Below, piece after piece: positions 5,267 to 6,982 of a DNA stretch of 6,982 bases. Location of the stretch: assembly GCA_023418705.1 (NCBI GenBank), contig JAEZYZ010000025.1, positions 1-6,982 of the forward strand. Reading direction: 5' to 3'. Position 1 is the first letter of the stretch; each line of letters opens with the position of its first letter. The DNA comes from Pseudomonadota bacterium. GTDB taxonomy: Bacteria; Myxococcota_A; Polyangia; Polyangiales; Polyangiaceae. The translations under genes and the position numbers were made by a program. Below the pieces are notes generated by a model. It did not search any database. It saw only the letters and a list, made by a program, of their open reading frames with translations, and was not told the DNA's origin.

Positions 5267-5915
5267 GTTGGCTCGTGGTTGATGCTTGGGATGCTCGACG
5301 CGCTGGGGATCTACGCCTTTGCCGCGCAGTGCCGAAAGAGATCGCCCGACCGCGACACGTTGCGCACGGCGATCGATGCTTGGGACAGCGTTGCGTCGAG
5401 GGCGTGCGCCGGGTCGAGACGCCAACCGTGGGCCAACCTGCGTGCACGACGAAGATGGATGCCCGCTCTGGCGGACTTCCACGCCGTCGCACGACTCGTT
5501 GTGCCAGTGGCTCGAGCCGGTGGTGGACGTCGTCGATATTGCTCGCCTGCCTGCTAGCCGCTCCCGGCACGATCGGTGTCGGCAGGCAGCACATCACCGT
5601 CACGCTGATGCCGGCCGCCAACTCGACTGAACGGGCCCGCGTTCCGGCATCTCCTGGACGACGTGAGCCGGCTCAACGTGCGCCTGCCGGGCGACCCGAG
5701 CCGGCACACTTTGCGGTTTCGGTGCTCAAATGGCTGATCGGTCGGCGCGACCTTTGACGCCCGCGTGGCGGTCGGCGCCTCGATCACTCGCGCTGGGGCT
5801 GGCGCGTTCGACCCTCGGGGCTTCGGCGTCGACGCGACCGAGTGCCGGAGCGCCGGATCCGATGCCATGACCGATGTTGTGGAAGCGGGCGGCCGCGCGG
5901 CACCCATCAATGAGG
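5267..5915 (+). pseudogene. Decayed plus-strand gene with many frame changes, unrecognised
   Basis: Protein-like segments with GC-rich third positions follow each other on the plus strand but in different frames. They are about 5267-5377 (GSWLMLGMLDALGIYAFAAQ), 5377-5433 (CLGQRCVEGVRRVETPT), 5439-5558 (LCQWLEPVVDVVDI), 5557-5628 (GVGRQHITVTLMPAANS), 5630-5714 (FRHLLDDVSRLNVRLPGDP), about 5718-5754 (LKWLIGRRDL) and 5756-5915 (VAVGASITRAG, FDPRGFGVDATEC). Joined, they would give roughly 210 residues that read like one soluble protein. At least six indels would be needed, so it is either an old pseudogene or a region of poor sequence quality. I do not recognise the family; a transposase or accessory-element protein is possible given the adjacent transposase fragment. 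The start is missing and appears to be cut at the junction with that fragment near 5255-5267. Confidence 0.5.
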
Positions 5916-6248
5916 CGTTCACGAAAGTTCCAGACACCTTAAATTCATGCTCTGAGGATCGCCCCTGTCATGCTTGCGGAGCCGCCGTCGGAGCTGGGAC
6001 GTCAGCGAACAGGAGACCGCGTCAAGCCTTCACCCATCCATGTCGATCGAGGTCGATTAAGCTTGACACGATTTCGCCACCAAAGCCCCCGCTGGATCGG
6101 CGCCGCTGTCCGAATAGCCCTGCTTGTCCGCCCAGCGGCGTCTGTAGCGGCTTTTCGTGGGCAATTCGACTCGCGAAGCGTCAGCGTGGCCGCGAGCTCG
6201 ACAGCGCGCATCCTCAGGGCATGAAAATCTAGGGTGTATAAGGATCTC
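5916..6248. other. Gap of about 330 bases before the HNH-family gene
   Basis: No frame here looks coding, although one plus-strand frame stays open to 6232. It is less GC-biased and contains AT-rich patches (near 5938-5948 and 6054-6066) that differ from the rest of the window. A TTGACA lies at 6063-6068 without a matching -10 at the right distance. A TATAAG lies at 6237-6242, overlapping the ribosome binding site of the next gene. No terminator or RNA gene was found. Confidence 0.45.
6240..6244 (+). promoter_or_regulatory. Ribosome binding site of the HNH-family gene
   Basis: AAGGA lies 4 bases before the ATG at 6249 and supports this start. It overlaps a TATAAG hexamer at 6237-6242; if that served as a -10 element, transcription would begin at about the ATG and the mRNA would be leaderless. 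The absence of a -35 makes the Shine-Dalgarno reading more likely. Confidence 0.5.
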
Positions 6249-6982
6249 ATGGAATCCTCATTGAGCTCTCTGTCCGATGACGATCTTCACGCTGCCGTGC
6301 GTCGGCTCACCGCGCGCTCCAACGTCACCCTCTCCGACCTGCTCGCGCACCTCGGAGAGGTGGAAGAGCGCGGCATCCCCCGCGCCCGCGCTTGCGCGAC
6401 ACTGTACGCCTACTGCCAGTACGAGCTCCGCATGAGCGAAGATGCCGCCTTCCGGCGAGCCAAGGCGGCGCGGCTCGTGCATCAGCACCCGGAGCTCCGG
6501 GGCGTCGTCGCTCGGGGAGAGCTGCACCTCACCGGCCTCTTGATGATCGCTCCGTACCTGGGCGGCCCGCGCCACACCGAGGTGATCGAACGCGCGCGCT
6601 TCCGAGCGAAGAAGGAGATCGCGCGCCTCATCGCCGAGATCGACCCCAAGCCGGAGGTGCCGGCGCGGATCGAACCCGTCGCCCCCGCGGCTCCCCGGCG
6701 GATGCCGATGCATGCGATCGCGAAGGCCTTCGTCGGACCCGTGCGGAGCTTGCCCGAGGGGGATCGACCGGCGGACTGGATCGAGCCGCCGCCTCCTGCG
6801 AACGTCGGCGCCGCGAACGAGGTCGCCGCAGCGAGCGAGGTCGCCGATCCCGAACAGGCCCGCGAGCTGGCAGAGGCCGAAGCGGCGCTCGATCGCGCCT
6901 GGTTGGCGAAGCAGCAGGCGCGCCCGGAGCGACCGCTGCGGTTCAAGGTGCAGTTCACCGCCGAGCAAGAGTACGTCGACCT
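6249..6982 (+). CDS. HNH-endonuclease-family protein, N-terminal 244 aa (runs off right edge)
   Basis: The frame from the ATG at 6249 is open to the window end. Residues 1-130 form a helical domain with the run LLAHLGEVEERGIPRARACA, then TLYAYCQYELRMSEDAAFRR, then LRGVVARGELHLTGLLMIAPYLG. This is the N-terminal part I associate with a large, multicopy family of HNH-endonuclease-signature proteins in Polyangiales-like genomes. It is a DUF222-like layout in which a catalytic HNH domain follows much later. Residues 131-228 are a variable Pro/Ala/Glu-rich linker. At 229 a second conserved block begins (PLRFKVQFTAEQEYVD), which in relatives leads toward the HNH domain. The catalytic residues lie outside the window, so activity cannot be judged. 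The start is supported by AAGGA and by the domain beginning within the first residues. The gene is intact here, in contrast to the decayed DNA upstream. Confidence 0.8.
   Translation, partial: MESSLSSLSDDDLHAAVRRLTARSNVTLSDLLAHLGEVEERGIPRARACATLYAYCQYELRMSEDAAFRRAKAARLVHQHPELRGVVARGELHLTGLLMIAPYLGGPRHTEVIERARFRAKKEIARLIAEIDPKPEVPARIEPVAPAAPRRMPMHAIAKAFVGPVRSLPEGDRPADWIEPPPPANVGAANEVAAASEVADPEQARELAEAEAALDRAWLAKQQARPERPLRFKVQFTAEQEYVD

Noticed and set aside
5970..6232. Plus-strand ORFs just before the HNH-family gene
   Set aside because: No RBS, mixed codon use and no recognisable motif; the Cys-containing stretches do not form a regular zinc-binding pattern.
1..6982. CRISPR arrays, tRNA or rRNA genes
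   Set aside because: No regularly spaced direct repeats with spacers and no tRNA- or rRNA-like conserved segments were seen on either strand.

Overview
The window is GC-rich DNA with strong G/C preference at third codon positions. It carries secreted lipoproteins with long Pro- or Gly-rich linkers, an ECF sigma/anti-sigma pair and an HNH-endonuclease-family protein of a type I associate with large Polyangiales-like (Myxococcota) genomes. A myxobacterial or related deltaproteobacterial chromosome is therefore the best guess. This rests on style and family content, not on a marker gene.

Layout. Bases 1-2785 hold a run of minus-strand genes. In transcription order these are a Pro-rich, Cys-rich lipoprotein (2785-2399), a metallo-beta-lactamase-fold protein with a flavodiiron-like metal-site pattern (2331-1597), an ECF sigma factor (about 1583-987) and a zinc-finger anti-sigma factor that overlaps it by ATGA (990-421). 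After a 206-base gap comes the start of a second, Gly-rich lipoprotein that runs off the left edge (214-1). Bases 2926-4721 hold plus-strand genes: a DUF488 protein, a cytoplasmic SGNH/GDSL-type hydrolase, and two small ORFs. The first small ORF is a secreted-type protein of about 96 residues. The second is a 58-residue basic protein with a full AGGAGG Shine-Dalgarno. A strong hairpin terminator stands between them.

Bases about 4722-6248 are a decay zone without an intact gene. It contains the 3' part of an IS1380-type transposase (minus strand), which abuts a plus-strand gene broken by at least six frame changes (about 5267-5915), and then about 330 bases of non-coding DNA. At 6249 a new intact gene begins, the N-terminal part of an HNH-endonuclease-family protein, which runs off the right edge.

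Functionally, the clearest unit is the MBL-sigma-anti-sigma operon. It looks like a stress or redox regulatory cassette in which a putative di-metal protein is co-expressed with a soluble-looking sigma/anti-sigma switch. The other intact genes show no obvious shared pathway. The most novel-looking items are that cassette, the two-small-gene module around the hairpin, and the unrecognised decayed gene next to the transposase fragment.
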